Assembly (NCBI GenBank): GCA_023426265.1
Contig: JAFABA010000079.1
Location: forward strand, 1 to 8,672
Source: Bacillota bacterium
GTDB lineage: Bacteria > Bacillota > Clostridia > Christensenellales > CAG-138
Direction: 5' to 3'
DNA length: 8,672 nt
Below are positions 1 through 6,110 of the stretch, in pieces. The notes beneath the pieces are model-generated. The model saw only the letters and a list, made by a program, of their open reading frames with translations, made no database searches and was not told the DNA's origin. Every line of letters begins with the position of its first letter. Position 1 is the stretch's first letter. The translations under genes and the position numbers were made by a program.

Positions 1-656
1 GCCTCAAACCCCAGCCCCAGAAAAGAAAAGCTGGATACCGTGAGGATCAGGGAAGCGATCCCCGTGCTTAAATACACAATGCACTGTGGAAGGATATTGG
101 GGATGATGTGGCGTACGATGATTTGCATGCCGCTGCACCCGGCAATCCTTGACGCCATAACATAATTCTTGTTTTTCTCAATTTCAGCATAGGTTCTAAC
201 CACCTTGGCAAACCATACCCACATCGACATAACGACCGCAATCAGGATATTTCCAATCCCCTGTCCCAACGCTCCTACCAGGGAAAGCACGAGGGCCATC
301 GGCGGAAACGCCATAAAAATATCGCAGATCACCAAAAATGCGCGTTCAAACCTTCCGCCAATATAGGCTGCTGCCGTTCCGAACGCAATTCCGATCACGC
401 CGATGATGAGCAGCGTCGGCACGGCAATTCCCAGGGAATACCGCGCGCCAATCAGGAGGCGGGACAGGATGCAGCGGCCAAGCTGATCCGTTCCCAACGG
501 GTAATCCGTGCTTGCGGGCAGGAACTTTTTGAGCACATCGATCTGGTTTGGATCATTGGGGGCAAGGGACGGCGCAAAAATGGCAACGGCCATTACGAAT
601 AGAATAAGGGTAAGTCCGGCCAAGGCTTGGTTGTGATGCAGCGTTTTCCTAATCAT
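1..656 (-). CDS. DppC/NikC-like ABC transporter permease, partial (3' end outside window)
   Basis: Inner-membrane permease of a peptide- or nickel-type ABC importer (binding-protein-dependent transport family). I translated 218 residues from an ATG at 656; the gene continues past the left edge. Visible parts: a first membrane segment near residues 12-30; the periplasmic signature PLGTDQLGR at 53-61, typical of DppC/OppC/NikC and preceding the permease core; several hydrophobic segments; and the cytoplasmic EAA loop at about 161-191 (ASRIAGCSGMQIIVRHIIPN), which docks the ATPase. A GGAGG at 670-666 lies 9 bases before the ATG, inside the end of the upstream gene. The start overlaps that gene by 8 bp, so the two are probably translationally coupled. 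The binding protein and ATPases are not in the window, so the substrate (dipeptide, oligopeptide or nickel) cannot be told. Confidence 0.93.
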   Translation of the reverse strand, partial: MIRKTLHHNQALAGLTLILFVMAVAIFAPSLAPNDPNQIDVLKKFLPASTDYPLGTDQLGRCILSRLLIGARYSLGIAVPTLLIIGVIGIAFGTAAAYIGGRFERAFLVICDIFMAFPPMALVLSLVGALGQGIGNILIAVVMSMWVWFAKVVRTYAEIEKNKNYVMASRIAGCSGMQIIVRHIIPNILPQCIVYLSTGIASLILTVSSFSFLGLGFE

Positions 657-1596
657 GCAGCGCATCCTCCATACCGGATATCCGTGGATTCAGGCCCATG
701 TTGATAAGGTCCGCCAGTGTATTGAAGAAAACGAAAATGAGCGCGATGACCAGTACGCAGCCGTTGATCGTCGGCAAATCCCTGCCAATGATGGCATCCA
801 CCAGGTGCATGCCGATCCCCTTTAATGAAAAAATGCTCTCCACTACGGCGCTCCCCGCCACCATGTACCCAAGGTACTGGCAAAACATCGTAATCATCGG
901 CGGGAGAGAGTTCTTGAGAACGTGCCCCCAAACAATCCGCTTTGCCCCAAGTCCGCGCGCCTTGGCATAGGACACATAATCCTTGTTTAAGTTCGCAAGG
1001 ATCGTTGCGCGGAAGAGGCGGATGGTTGATGATATGATAGGAATTGCAAGGGCAAGGGATGGAAGAACCAAGCCGCGGAAGCTTCCGGGATCCACGACCT
1101 TGAACCCAGAGAAAGTGACGGCAAAGAATAAAAGCAGAAGGAAGCCTAGCCAGAAATTCGGGATGGAAATGCCGAAAACGGTAATTCCCCTGATCAAATG
1201 GTCAAAGACGCTGTTCTTCTTTACAGCGGAAACCACGCTGACCGGTATGGAAACAAGTACGATCCACAAGAATGCAAGGCCAACAAGCTGCATGGTCACC
1301 GGCAGCTTTCGGGCAATATCCAGGCTTACCGGATTTCTCGTGAGAAAAGAAATACCAAGTTCTCCTCTTAAGCTATCGCCGATCCATTTGAAATACTGCT
1401 GATACAGCGGGCGGTCAAGCCCCATTTCCCGCCTTATTTCTTCAATTTGTTCCGGCGAGGGGTTCATGAGGCTTCGGCGGGCAAAGGCCTCGGCAGAGTC
1501 AACCGACGACAGGTTGGAGAGTAAAAAAGACAGAAGCGTTACGCCTATCAATACAAGGAGCAGATTCAAAAATCGTTTGCGAATATATATGAACAA
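649..1596 (-). CDS. DppB/NikB-like ABC transporter permease
   Basis: Partner permease of the same importer; DppB-type and DppC-type proteins form the heterodimeric channel. About 315 residues, the usual length for the family. It shows the classical N-terminal membrane segment (IRKRFLNLLLVLIGVTLL), the soluble stretch with MGLDRPLYQQY (about 58-68), the SLRGELGISF block (about 75-84) and the EAA loop at about 205-235 (KARGLGAKRIVWGHVLKNS). I place the start at TTG 1596 because an AGGTGG lies 5 bases upstream of it. The in-frame GTG at 1605, three codons earlier, has no visible ribosome binding site but remains possible. It is the first gene of a leftward operon with the DppC-like gene and is driven by the promoter at 1663-1691. 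Substrate unknown. Confidence 0.93.
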   Translation of the reverse strand: MFIYIRKRFLNLLLVLIGVTLLSFLLSNLSSVDSAEAFARRSLMNPSPEQIEEIRREMGLDRPLYQQYFKWIGDSLRGELGISFLTRNPVSLDIARKLPVTMQLVGLAFLWIVLVSIPVSVVSAVKKNSVFDHLIRGITVFGISIPNFWLGFLLLLFFAVTFSGFKVVDPGSFRGLVLPSLALAIPIISSTIRLFRATILANLNKDYVSYAKARGLGAKRIVWGHVLKNSLPPMITMFCQYLGYMVAGSAVVESIFSLKGIGMHLVDAIIGRDLPTINGCVLVIALIFVFFNTLADLINMGLNPRISGMEDALHD

Positions 1597-1637
1597 TCTC
1601 GCCACCTTTTACAAACACACGGGTTCAAAGAAACAGA

Positions 1638-1658
1638 ATGCAAATAATACGCATTCGC
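1638..1658. repeat. Repeated motif ATGCAAAT-N6-CATTCGC, copy A (over predicted dpp transcription start)
   Basis: This 21-base motif recurs in the same orientation exactly 200 bp away at 1838-1858. The outer 15 positions are identical and only the 6 central ones differ. Copy A also forms a dyad, GAATGC-N9-GCATTC (1636-1656). It covers the predicted start point of the leftward promoter, a classical place for a repressor. The binding protein is unknown. Confidence 0.45.
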
Positions 1659-1662
1659 GTTT

Positions 1663-1691
1663 ATTCTAATAGGCGTGCTGAATGCTGTCAA
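1663..1691 (-). promoter_or_regulatory. Sigma-70 promoter of the dppBC-like operon
   Basis: On the minus strand there is a perfect -35 box TTGACA (1691-1686), a 17-base spacer and a -10 box TAGAAT (1668-1663). The predicted start of transcription is near 1656, giving a leader of about 60 bases before the DppB-like start. The boxes are close enough to consensus that control is more likely by repression or modulation than by need for an activator. Palindrome 1 abuts the -35 box on its upstream side, and one copy of the second repeated motif covers the predicted start point. Confidence 0.75.
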
Positions 1692-1695
1692 TGGC

Positions 1696-1721
1696 ATTTG
1701 GTTAGTGGTGACTAACCAAAT
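1696..1721. promoter_or_regulatory. Palindromic operator candidate P1 (11-bp arms, 4-bp centre)
   Basis: Perfect inverted repeat: ATTTGGTTAGT (1696-1706), centre GGTG, ACTAACCAAAT (1711-1721). It lies just upstream of the -35 box of the leftward promoter, centred near -52. There is no T-run of terminator type beyond a general AT-rich flank on the plus side, and the same sequence recurs at P2, so a protein-binding site is the better reading. The regulator family cannot be named from the site. Confidence 0.7.
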
Positions 1722-1800
1722 ATATAAAAATAAATAAATGCGAGCACTTTCACATTTATGACCGTTCGGCAACAATATATAGAAACCAAATATCCGTATG

Positions 1801-1828
1801 CAGTTGATTAGACGCCTCTAACCAACTG
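1801..1828. promoter_or_regulatory. Palindromic operator candidate P2 (12-bp arms, one mismatch)
   Basis: CAGTTGATTAGA (1801-1812), centre CGCC, TCTAACCAACTG (1817-1828). It shares the core TTGrTTAGw-N4-wCTAACCAA with P1 and has the same centre length. The centres of P1 and P2 are 106 bp apart, about ten helical turns, so both sites face the same side of the DNA, as expected for looping by one regulator. P2 is centred near -158 of the leftward promoter. Confidence 0.65.
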
Positions 1829-1837
1829 CCAAAAATA

Positions 1838-1858
1838 ATGCAAATGAATTCCATTCGC
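1838..1858. repeat. Repeated motif ATGCAAAT-N6-CATTCGC, copy B
   Basis: Second copy of the motif at 1638-1658, 200 bp upstream and in the same orientation, with a different central hexamer (GAATTC). It adjoins P2, so each palindrome lies close to one copy of this motif. Function unknown. Confidence 0.4.
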
Positions 1859-1965
1859 TGAAACATTATTGTAATGTACTTTAATCAGGTTGTCAACTTC
1901 TGGAATACTCACGTAATCTCGTGCGGAAGAAACACAGAAGGTAATGATCATGAAACGGGTGTACA

Positions 1966-1994
1966 CACTCATAAAGCCGAAAGCTTTGTGAGTG
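1966..1994. repeat. 12-bp hairpin directly before the tRNA remnant
   Basis: CACTCA-T-AAAGC, loop CGAAA, GCTTT-G-TGAGTG. The stem has twelve positions, eleven Watson-Crick plus one T/G that would wobble in RNA. No T-run follows on either strand, so it is not a simple terminator. It ends 4-10 bases before the tRNA-like sequence and replaces what should be the 5' part of that tRNA. It may be a mobile-element end, a recombination site or a structured RNA. Confidence 0.5.
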
Positions 1995-1998
1995 CGAT

Positions 1999-2059
1999 GG
2001 CCCAGAGCATCCGGCTGTTACCCGGAGTGTCGTAGGTTCGATCCCTACCTGGGGAGCCA
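1999..2059 (+). pseudogene. Broken tRNA-Asn (GTT): 3' part with CCA, no normal D arm
   Basis: Anticodon stem TCCGG/CCGGA (2010-2014 and 2022-2026) encloses the loop CTGTTAC with anticodon GTT. Then come a 5-base variable region, the T stem GTAGG/CCTAC (2032-2036 and 2044-2048) with loop TTCGATC, the acceptor strand CTGGGGA, discriminator G and an encoded CCA (2057-2059). The D-stem strand GAGC (2005-2008) is there, but no matching GCTC or D loop precedes it. Upstream GGCCCAG (1999-2005) could pair with the acceptor strand at five of seven positions. Read that way, this is a tRNA that lost its D arm by deletion; read otherwise, it is a 3' fragment left by integration into a tRNA gene. Either way it is unlikely to be a working tRNA. 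Loop position 38 is C where A is usual, which also suggests decay. Confidence 0.7.
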
Positions 2060-2099
2060 AAAGCAAAACAGTGCCAAACGGCACTGTTTTTACTTTTGG
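2057..2099. terminator. Bidirectional rho-independent terminator
   Basis: Inner stem AAAACAGTGCC (2065-2075), loop AAAC, GGCACTGTTTT (2080-2090). Outer arms CCAAAAG (2057-2063) and CTTTTGG (2093-2099) extend it to about 18 bp with a small bulge. The stem is GC-rich at its tip with T-rich tails on both strands. It can end transcription of the tRNA remnant rightward and of the Crp/Fnr gene, whose stop is at 2160, leftward. The outer left arm begins with the tRNA's own CCA. Confidence 0.85.
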
Positions 2100-2159
2100 T
2101 TTTATGGAGAGGGTTCAAAGCCGCGTTTTGTTGGGGAACCTGTATGCCCTCAAGAAACA

Positions 2160-2816
2160 TCAGATCTTATTGTACCAAAAGTCAGAGACTGGCTTTGCGA
2201 TCTCCTGCATGGCCTCCATGTTAAGCACCTCAATGTCGCCCGTTTCGTTCCGCTCCATAATGCCGTCTTCCGTGAACCGGGCCAGCAAATTGTACAGATT
2301 TCGCCGACTGATTTTCAGATATTCGCCGATGTAATAAATGCTATGGATCCTGCATATGCCGTTCTGTGTTTTGTCAATGACATAGAACGCAAATTGCTGG
2401 CGTTGTGTAAATAAACCTCTCATCAGCTCTTTTTTATACATATCGTATAAGCGGGCGCTGGTCTTCATATAGAAATGGCGGCTGAAATCCGGGGTATCGA
2501 GCAGGCAGCGAAACGTCTTGGCCGGGATGCGAATGAGGGCGCTGGAAACCATGGCGATGCTGTCGCAGTAGAAGTTTTTTTCGCGAAAATTGCTCAGGTG
2601 TCCTACATAATTGTCTTCGCAGATGATGTCCACCAGCAATTTTTTCCCATTCTGGGTAGTCGCCTCCACTTTCACACGGCCATTGACCAGATACCAGACG
2701 TCTTCGATATTCCATGAGGCACGGGTAATGTATGCGTTCCGATTGATTTTATGCAATTCGCATAGTTCGGGATAGCCTTTGATGAATGGAAATATCGTCG
2801 TATTCTCAAGTACCAT
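2160..2816 (-). CDS. Crp/Fnr-family transcriptional regulator, divergent to hpdB
   Basis: A 218-residue protein with the two-domain Crp/Fnr plan. The N-terminal cupin-like effector domain spans roughly 15-115, with YLVNGRVKVEATTQNGKKLL at 42-61 matching the beta-roll of cyclic-nucleotide-binding folds. A long dimer helix follows at about 115-140. The C-terminal winged helix is at about 155-210, with the recognition helix near SRRNLYNLLARF (170-181). The R-S-A phosphate-binding signature of cAMP-responsive Crp is not seen, nor is an Fnr-style N-terminal cysteine cluster, so the ligand is unlikely to be cAMP and is not shown. I chose ATG 2816 over ATG 2831 because AGGGGTG lies 5 bases before it. 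It is divergent from hpdBCA with a 592-bp gap and is its most likely local regulator. By family analogy CprK, also Crp/Fnr, senses a chlorinated hydroxyphenylacetate; sensing 4-hydroxyphenylacetate here is inference. Confidence 0.88.
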   Translation of the reverse strand: MVLENTTIFPFIKGYPELCELHKINRNAYITRASWNIEDVWYLVNGRVKVEATTQNGKKLLVDIICEDNYVGHLSNFREKNFYCDSIAMVSSALIRIPAKTFRCLLDTPDFSRHFYMKTSARLYDMYKKELMRGLFTQRQQFAFYVIDKTQNGICRIHSIYYIGEYLKISRRNLYNLLARFTEDGIMERNETGDIEVLNMEAMQEIAKPVSDFWYNKI

Positions 2817-2831
2817 GTTGTCACCCCTCAT

Positions 2832-3265
2832 TATTCGCCATAAAGTCGAAGCAAATAAAGTACGGCAAAATGGTGATAGTTAACCCCGCTCAACTTGCTG
2901 CAGGGCATGCAAGAAACGGCCGAAGGTCAATGGGATCATGCTTTGCCATGGCCGCGGCATCAGTTGGATGCAGGCAGTTATGCAGGTGAATTGACCATCT
3001 TTCTTTTTTACAGAGTGCCTTATTCTTTGTTGTTCCGCCATACCGGGAATTTGGCAATAGACTTTTCTATTATTTTGTATATTTGGGTAATATCCCTACG
3101 GTAATTGACCCTGTTTTCCAATTCACTTCTCTGCATTTTACGGGAATTTCGGCTTTCATACAGCCTCTGGGCTTGATTTATTATATATTGCCAAAACAAC
3201 GAAAGCAACTGACCGCCTCGGAATATAATTACTTTTTAAACAAATGAGCGCAAAATTCATCATGT
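2832..3265. other. Long intergenic stretch without a supported gene
   Basis: More than 400 bp separate the regulator from the first operator before hpdB. The part at 2880-2990 is GC-rich, with overlapping palindromes GCCATGGC and GCCGCGGC near 2945-2957. From 3000 the DNA is AT-rich. A 10-bp inverted repeat, TTTGGCAATA (3050-3059) and TATTGCCAAA (3186-3195), brackets 146 bp but has no clear target duplication. Short open frames on both strands lack ribosome binding sites and resemble no family I know. The regulator's own promoter must lie here; the best guess is weak (TTGCCG-N18-TTTATG, minus strand). Confidence 0.4.
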
Positions 3266-3282
3266 GTGAAAATTACACATTT
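3266..3282. promoter_or_regulatory. Operator candidate O1, left arm of a 17-bp inverted repeat before hpdB
   Basis: GTGAAAATTACACATTT is the reverse complement of 3313-3329 at 16 of 17 positions. O1 also sits in its own dyad, ATGTGT-N7-ACACAT (3262-3280), of the size and TGTG/CACA character of Crp/Fnr-family sites. The centre (3271) lies near -94 of the proposed hpdB promoter. Confidence 0.6.
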
Positions 3283-3312
3283 TCTTGAAAGTTTTTTTGT
3301 TTGAACCGATCG

Positions 3313-3329
3313 AAATGTGTAAATTTCAC
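3313..3329. promoter_or_regulatory. Operator candidate O2, right arm of the inverted repeat before hpdB
   Basis: AAATGTGTAAATTTCAC, inverted copy of O1 with one mismatch. Aligned with the dyad of O1, its centre is 3323-3324, about 53 bp (five helical turns) from the O1 centre and about -41 from the proposed start of transcription. That is the class II activator position of Crp/Fnr proteins. Its own right half-site is poorer than that of O1. Confidence 0.6.
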
Positions 3330-3358
3330 TAACCTCACGGCAATGGTAATGCTACGAT
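3330..3358 (+). promoter_or_regulatory. Proposed hpdB promoter with extended -10
   Basis: TG-C-TACGAT (3350-3358) reads as an extended -10 box. The -35 region 17 bases upstream (TAACCT, 3330-3335) is poor, as in activator-dependent promoters, and O2 sits immediately upstream of it. The start would be near 3365, leaving a leader of about 44 bases. This is prediction only. Confidence 0.4.
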
Positions 3359-3395
3359 TGTGTTGCATTTCAGGGTATTTTCCAGATAAATTATC

Positions 3396-3402
3396 AAGGA
3401 GG
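3396..3402 (+). promoter_or_regulatory. Ribosome binding site AAGGAGG that fixes the hpdB start
   Basis: A full-consensus AAGGAGG lies 6 bases before ATG 3409. The frame is open upstream to a TTG at 3301, but that extension has no ribosome binding site and would run through O2 and the proposed promoter. ATG 3409 is therefore the start. Confidence 0.92.
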
Positions 3403-3408
3403 ATTACA

Positions 3409-6099
3409 ATGGAAAACGAATCAAGAGTCCTGGATATTCTAAAAAGACGCGGCCTGGATGTAACTCCGATTGACAACTTCAGCGAGGCCGAGGTCCCCGA
3501 GCCAACCGAACGCTTCAAGAAACTCATCAGTATCTACTATGTAATGAAAAACACTGTCGATATGGAGATCCCGTATTGGTATAACCGCGTATGGTGGGAG
3601 AACGAGGGGGATGTCCCCGTGATCCGCCGCGCGAAAGCTTACGGTGCCGCTTTATCTCATCACACCCCCACCATTTGGCCGGGCGAGAAGCTTGTTATGA
3701 ATAAAACCAAGAACTGGCGCGGCGCTTTCCCGTTCCCCTGGGTTGACGCCTCCTTCTTCAATGCTGCTGCCGAGGCCCTCATGAACGAGGTCGAAGCTCC
3801 TCCCGAGGCTGCAGCCGATGCGGTTTCCATCGTCGGCGCCGGCGGCGGCAATGTCACCCAAAACTATGGCAATGTCGTTTCCATCGCCAAGAAGTTTGGC
3901 CTGCGCAAGGAAGAAATTCCCTGTTTGGTCAAGGTCTCCAAATACTGGGACACCGGCTCCGTTGAGAGCGTCAGCGACCGCTATTCCAAGCTCGTTCCAG
4001 AGTTTGACGAGTGGAAAGCTTTCAGAGACAGCGTTCTGATCATGTTCGACTCCTGGGCAATCCCCCAGGGCCGCGAAGTCATCAACTACTATCTGCCTCT
4101 GCAATATGGTTTCGACCGCATCATCGAGCTGTGTGACGAGAAGATCGGGGAAACCCTCGGCGAGGCCGGCGACGATGGCATCCTCGGCATGAGCCGCGGC
4201 TACTACTATGCTGCCATGAAGGAAATCACCAAGGGTATGTCCCAGTGGGCCGACAACTACGCCAAGCGCGCTACATACCTGGCGGAACTTGAGGAAGAGC
4301 CTGTTCAGAAGAAGGAATACGAGCAGATCGCCGCCGTCATGCGCAATGTCGCTCACAAGAAGCCCTCCTCTTTCCGCGAAGCCCTGCAGATGACCTTCCT
4401 GTGCCACCTCGGCGTTGTGAATGAAGATCCGCAATCCGGCCAGTCCATCGGCCGTCTGGGCCAGATTTTGCAGCCCTTCTATGCGAAGGATATCGCCGAA
4501 GGTATTACCACCGAAGAAGAAGTCATCGAGCTGCTCGAACTGTATCGCATCAAGATTACTTCTATCGAGTGCTTCGCATCGTCCGGCGTTACCGGCGGCG
4601 TTTTGTCCGGCAACACATTCAACAATCTGTCCATGGGTGGTTTGAATCACGATGGCCTGACTGCCGTCACTCCGCTGGAGTACCTGATTGTAGAGGCGGG
4701 TATGCGGGCTAAGACCTCGCAGCCCACGCTGTCCGTCCTGTACGATGAAAAAACGCCCGAGGATTTCCTCATGAAATGTGCGCGCTGTTGCAAGCTGGGC
4801 ATGGGCTATCCCGCCTGGATGAACAACCAGACCGGCATGAACTATATGCTCCGGCATTATCATGACGAAGGCATGAACATTTATGACGCCCGCGCCTGGT
4901 GCCTCGGCGGCTGTCTTGAGTCGTCTCCCGGCTGTTTCCAGCCTTTAGATTATAACGGTAAGGTTTGGATGATCCCCGGCGGCGCCGCCCCCACGGCCGG
5001 TACCGGCATCCACTTCACCGGCCTGCCCAAGCTGCTTGAGCTCGTTCTCACCAACGGCGTTGATAAGCGTACCGGTATCAAGGTGTTCGAACCCCACAAC
5101 AGGAAGCTTGCAACATTCGAGGAAGTCTGGGAAGTCTGGATGAAGTATATGCGTGAGCTGCTCGAGATCGCCAACAAAATCAACAACATCCAGATGGACG
5201 TTTGGAGAAAGATCAATCCGCCGGTCGTTCAGTCTCTGCTCAAGGCCGACTGCTTCAAGAAGGGCCAGCACATCGGAGACTGCGGCGCACGTTACAACGG
5301 CAGCATCAACTTCGAATCCTGCGGTACCATCAACTTCATCAACGCCATGGCGTCTCTGAAGAAAAATGTGTACGACGACAAGAAGTACACCCTCGAAGAG
5401 ATGGTAGACGCTATGCTGAACAACTTCGGCTTTAAGACTGCTTTTGAAACCGGCGTGTTCTCTCCCGACCGCCGCGAAGCCACTCAGAACGCTCCTAAGT
5501 ACGAGAAGATATTCTACGACTGCATCAACGCGCCCAAGTACGGCAACGCCGATCCCTATGCCGACAGCATCCTAAAGGATTATGAGGATCGTATGCTGCC
5601 CGAGATGCTCAGGCTGCGTTCCTACTATGGCAAGCAGTACTATATGTGCCAGATTTCCGTCTCCACGCATGGCCCGCAGGGTGCGATCACCCTTGCCTCC
5701 GCAGACGGCCGTCTTGCCGGCACTACGTATGCAGACGGTTCCATGTCTCCTGCACCCACCACCGACAAGAATGGCATATATGCCGTGTTCGAAAGCGCCA
5801 CTTGCTATGACCACGCTATGTGCCAGAACTCGCAAATGAACGTCAAAATCCATCCGACTGCCGTCAAGGGCATCAATGGAACGAAGAAGCTGCTTGATGT
5901 CATCCGCGCCTATATGCGTAAGGGAGGCTTCCATGTTCAGTTCAACATTACTTCTTCAAAGACTCTGCGCACCGCACAGCAGAAGCCCGATGACTATCGG
6001 GACCTGATGGTTCGTGTCGCCGGCTTCACGCAGTATTGGTGTGAGATCGGCAAACCCATCCAAGACGAGGTTATCTATAGAACCGAATACGACGCCTGA
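3409..6099 (+). CDS. hpdB: 4-hydroxyphenylacetate decarboxylase, glycyl radical catalytic subunit
   Basis: An 896-residue glycyl radical enzyme that decarboxylates 4-hydroxyphenylacetate to p-cresol in the cytoplasm. The radical site is RVAGFTQYW near the C terminus with G872. The thiyl cysteine is C502 in GGCLESSPG, with E504 two residues on. H535 (TGIHFTG) and E636 (INFESCG) complete the acid-base set. These equal C503, E505, H536, E637 and G873 of the Clostridium scatologenes enzyme with a constant offset of one. The pocket residues F213, S343, F404 and I749 also match those I recall (F214, S344, F405, I750). Length agrees with HPAD large subunits (about 900). The adjacent small-subunit gene separates it from indoleacetate and phenylacetate decarboxylases, which to my knowledge lack one. 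Known HPAD is a hetero-octamer of four large and four small subunits. It is the first gene of a four-gene operon. The radical is cut by oxygen, so the host must be anaerobic when using it. Confidence 0.96.
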   Translation: MENESRVLDILKRRGLDVTPIDNFSEAEVPEPTERFKKLISIYYVMKNTVDMEIPYWYNRVWWENEGDVPVIRRAKAYGAALSHHTPTIWPGEKLVMNKTKNWRGAFPFPWVDASFFNAAAEALMNEVEAPPEAAADAVSIVGAGGGNVTQNYGNVVSIAKKFGLRKEEIPCLVKVSKYWDTGSVESVSDRYSKLVPEFDEWKAFRDSVLIMFDSWAIPQGREVINYYLPLQYGFDRIIELCDEKIGETLGEAGDDGILGMSRGYYYAAMKEITKGMSQWADNYAKRATYLAELEEEPVQKKEYEQIAAVMRNVAHKKPSSFREALQMTFLCHLGVVNEDPQSGQSIGRLGQILQPFYAKDIAEGITTEEEVIELLELYRIKITSIECFASSGVTGGVLSGNTFNNLSMGGLNHDGLTAVTPLEYLIVEAGMRAKTSQPTLSVLYDEKTPEDFLMKCARCCKLGMGYPAWMNNQTGMNYMLRHYHDEGMNIYDARAWCLGGCLESSPGCFQPLDYNGKVWMIPGGAAPTAGTGIHFTGLPKLLELVLTNGVDKRTGIKVFEPHNRKLATFEEVWEVWMKYMRELLEIANKINNIQMDVWRKINPPVVQSLLKADCFKKGQHIGDCGARYNGSINFESCGTINFINAMASLKKNVYDDKKYTLEEMVDAMLNNFGFKTAFETGVFSPDRREATQNAPKYEKIFYDCINAPKYGNADPYADSILKDYEDRMLPEMLRLRSYYGKQYYMCQISVSTHGPQGAITLASADGRLAGTTYADGSMSPAPTTDKNGIYAVFESATCYDHAMCQNSQMNVKIHPTAVKGINGTKKLLDVIRAYMRKGGFHVQFNITSSKTLRTAQQKPDDYRDLMVRVAGFTQYWCEIGKPIQDEVIYRTEYDA

Positions 6100-6110
6100 T
6101 CTTGGATGCT

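Noticed and set aside
1890..1919. Possible rightward promoter TTGTCA-N18-TAATCT before the tRNA remnant
   Set aside because: The match is mediocre and no intact gene follows; it could be a relic of the tRNA promoter, but this cannot be supported.
1893..2160. Two minus-strand reading frames of about 63 residues with APQVGIEPTTLRVT-like and GRDRTYDTPGNS-like sequence
   Set aside because: They are antisense translations of the tRNA T-arm and anticodon region, a well-known source of false proteins. They have no ribosome binding sites.
3050..3195. Small transposable element (MITE) with 10-bp terminal inverted repeats
   Set aside because: There is no target-site duplication, and a single AT-rich 10-bp inverted repeat is not rare by chance in this much DNA. 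It is noted only within the intergenic entry.
3020..3208. Minus-strand frame of 62 residues
   Set aside because: It has a TTG start without a ribosome binding site, no recognisable family and an AT-rich noncoding look.
3301..3408. A 36-residue N-terminal extension of HpdB from TTG 3301
   Set aside because: There is no ribosome binding site, it would cover the operator and promoter, and the residue numbering fits HPAD only from ATG 3409.
3652..4863. A 403-residue open frame antisense to hpdB
   Set aside because: It is a shadow of the codon bias of hpdB; its sequence resembles no protein family and its product would be antisense to the catalytic core.
3409..6099. Reading the large subunit as pyruvate formate-lyase, indoleacetate or phenylacetate decarboxylase
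   Set aside because: A C-L-E motif replaces the double cysteine of pyruvate formate-lyase. E636 and the adjacent HpdC gene point to 4-hydroxyphenylacetate decarboxylase.
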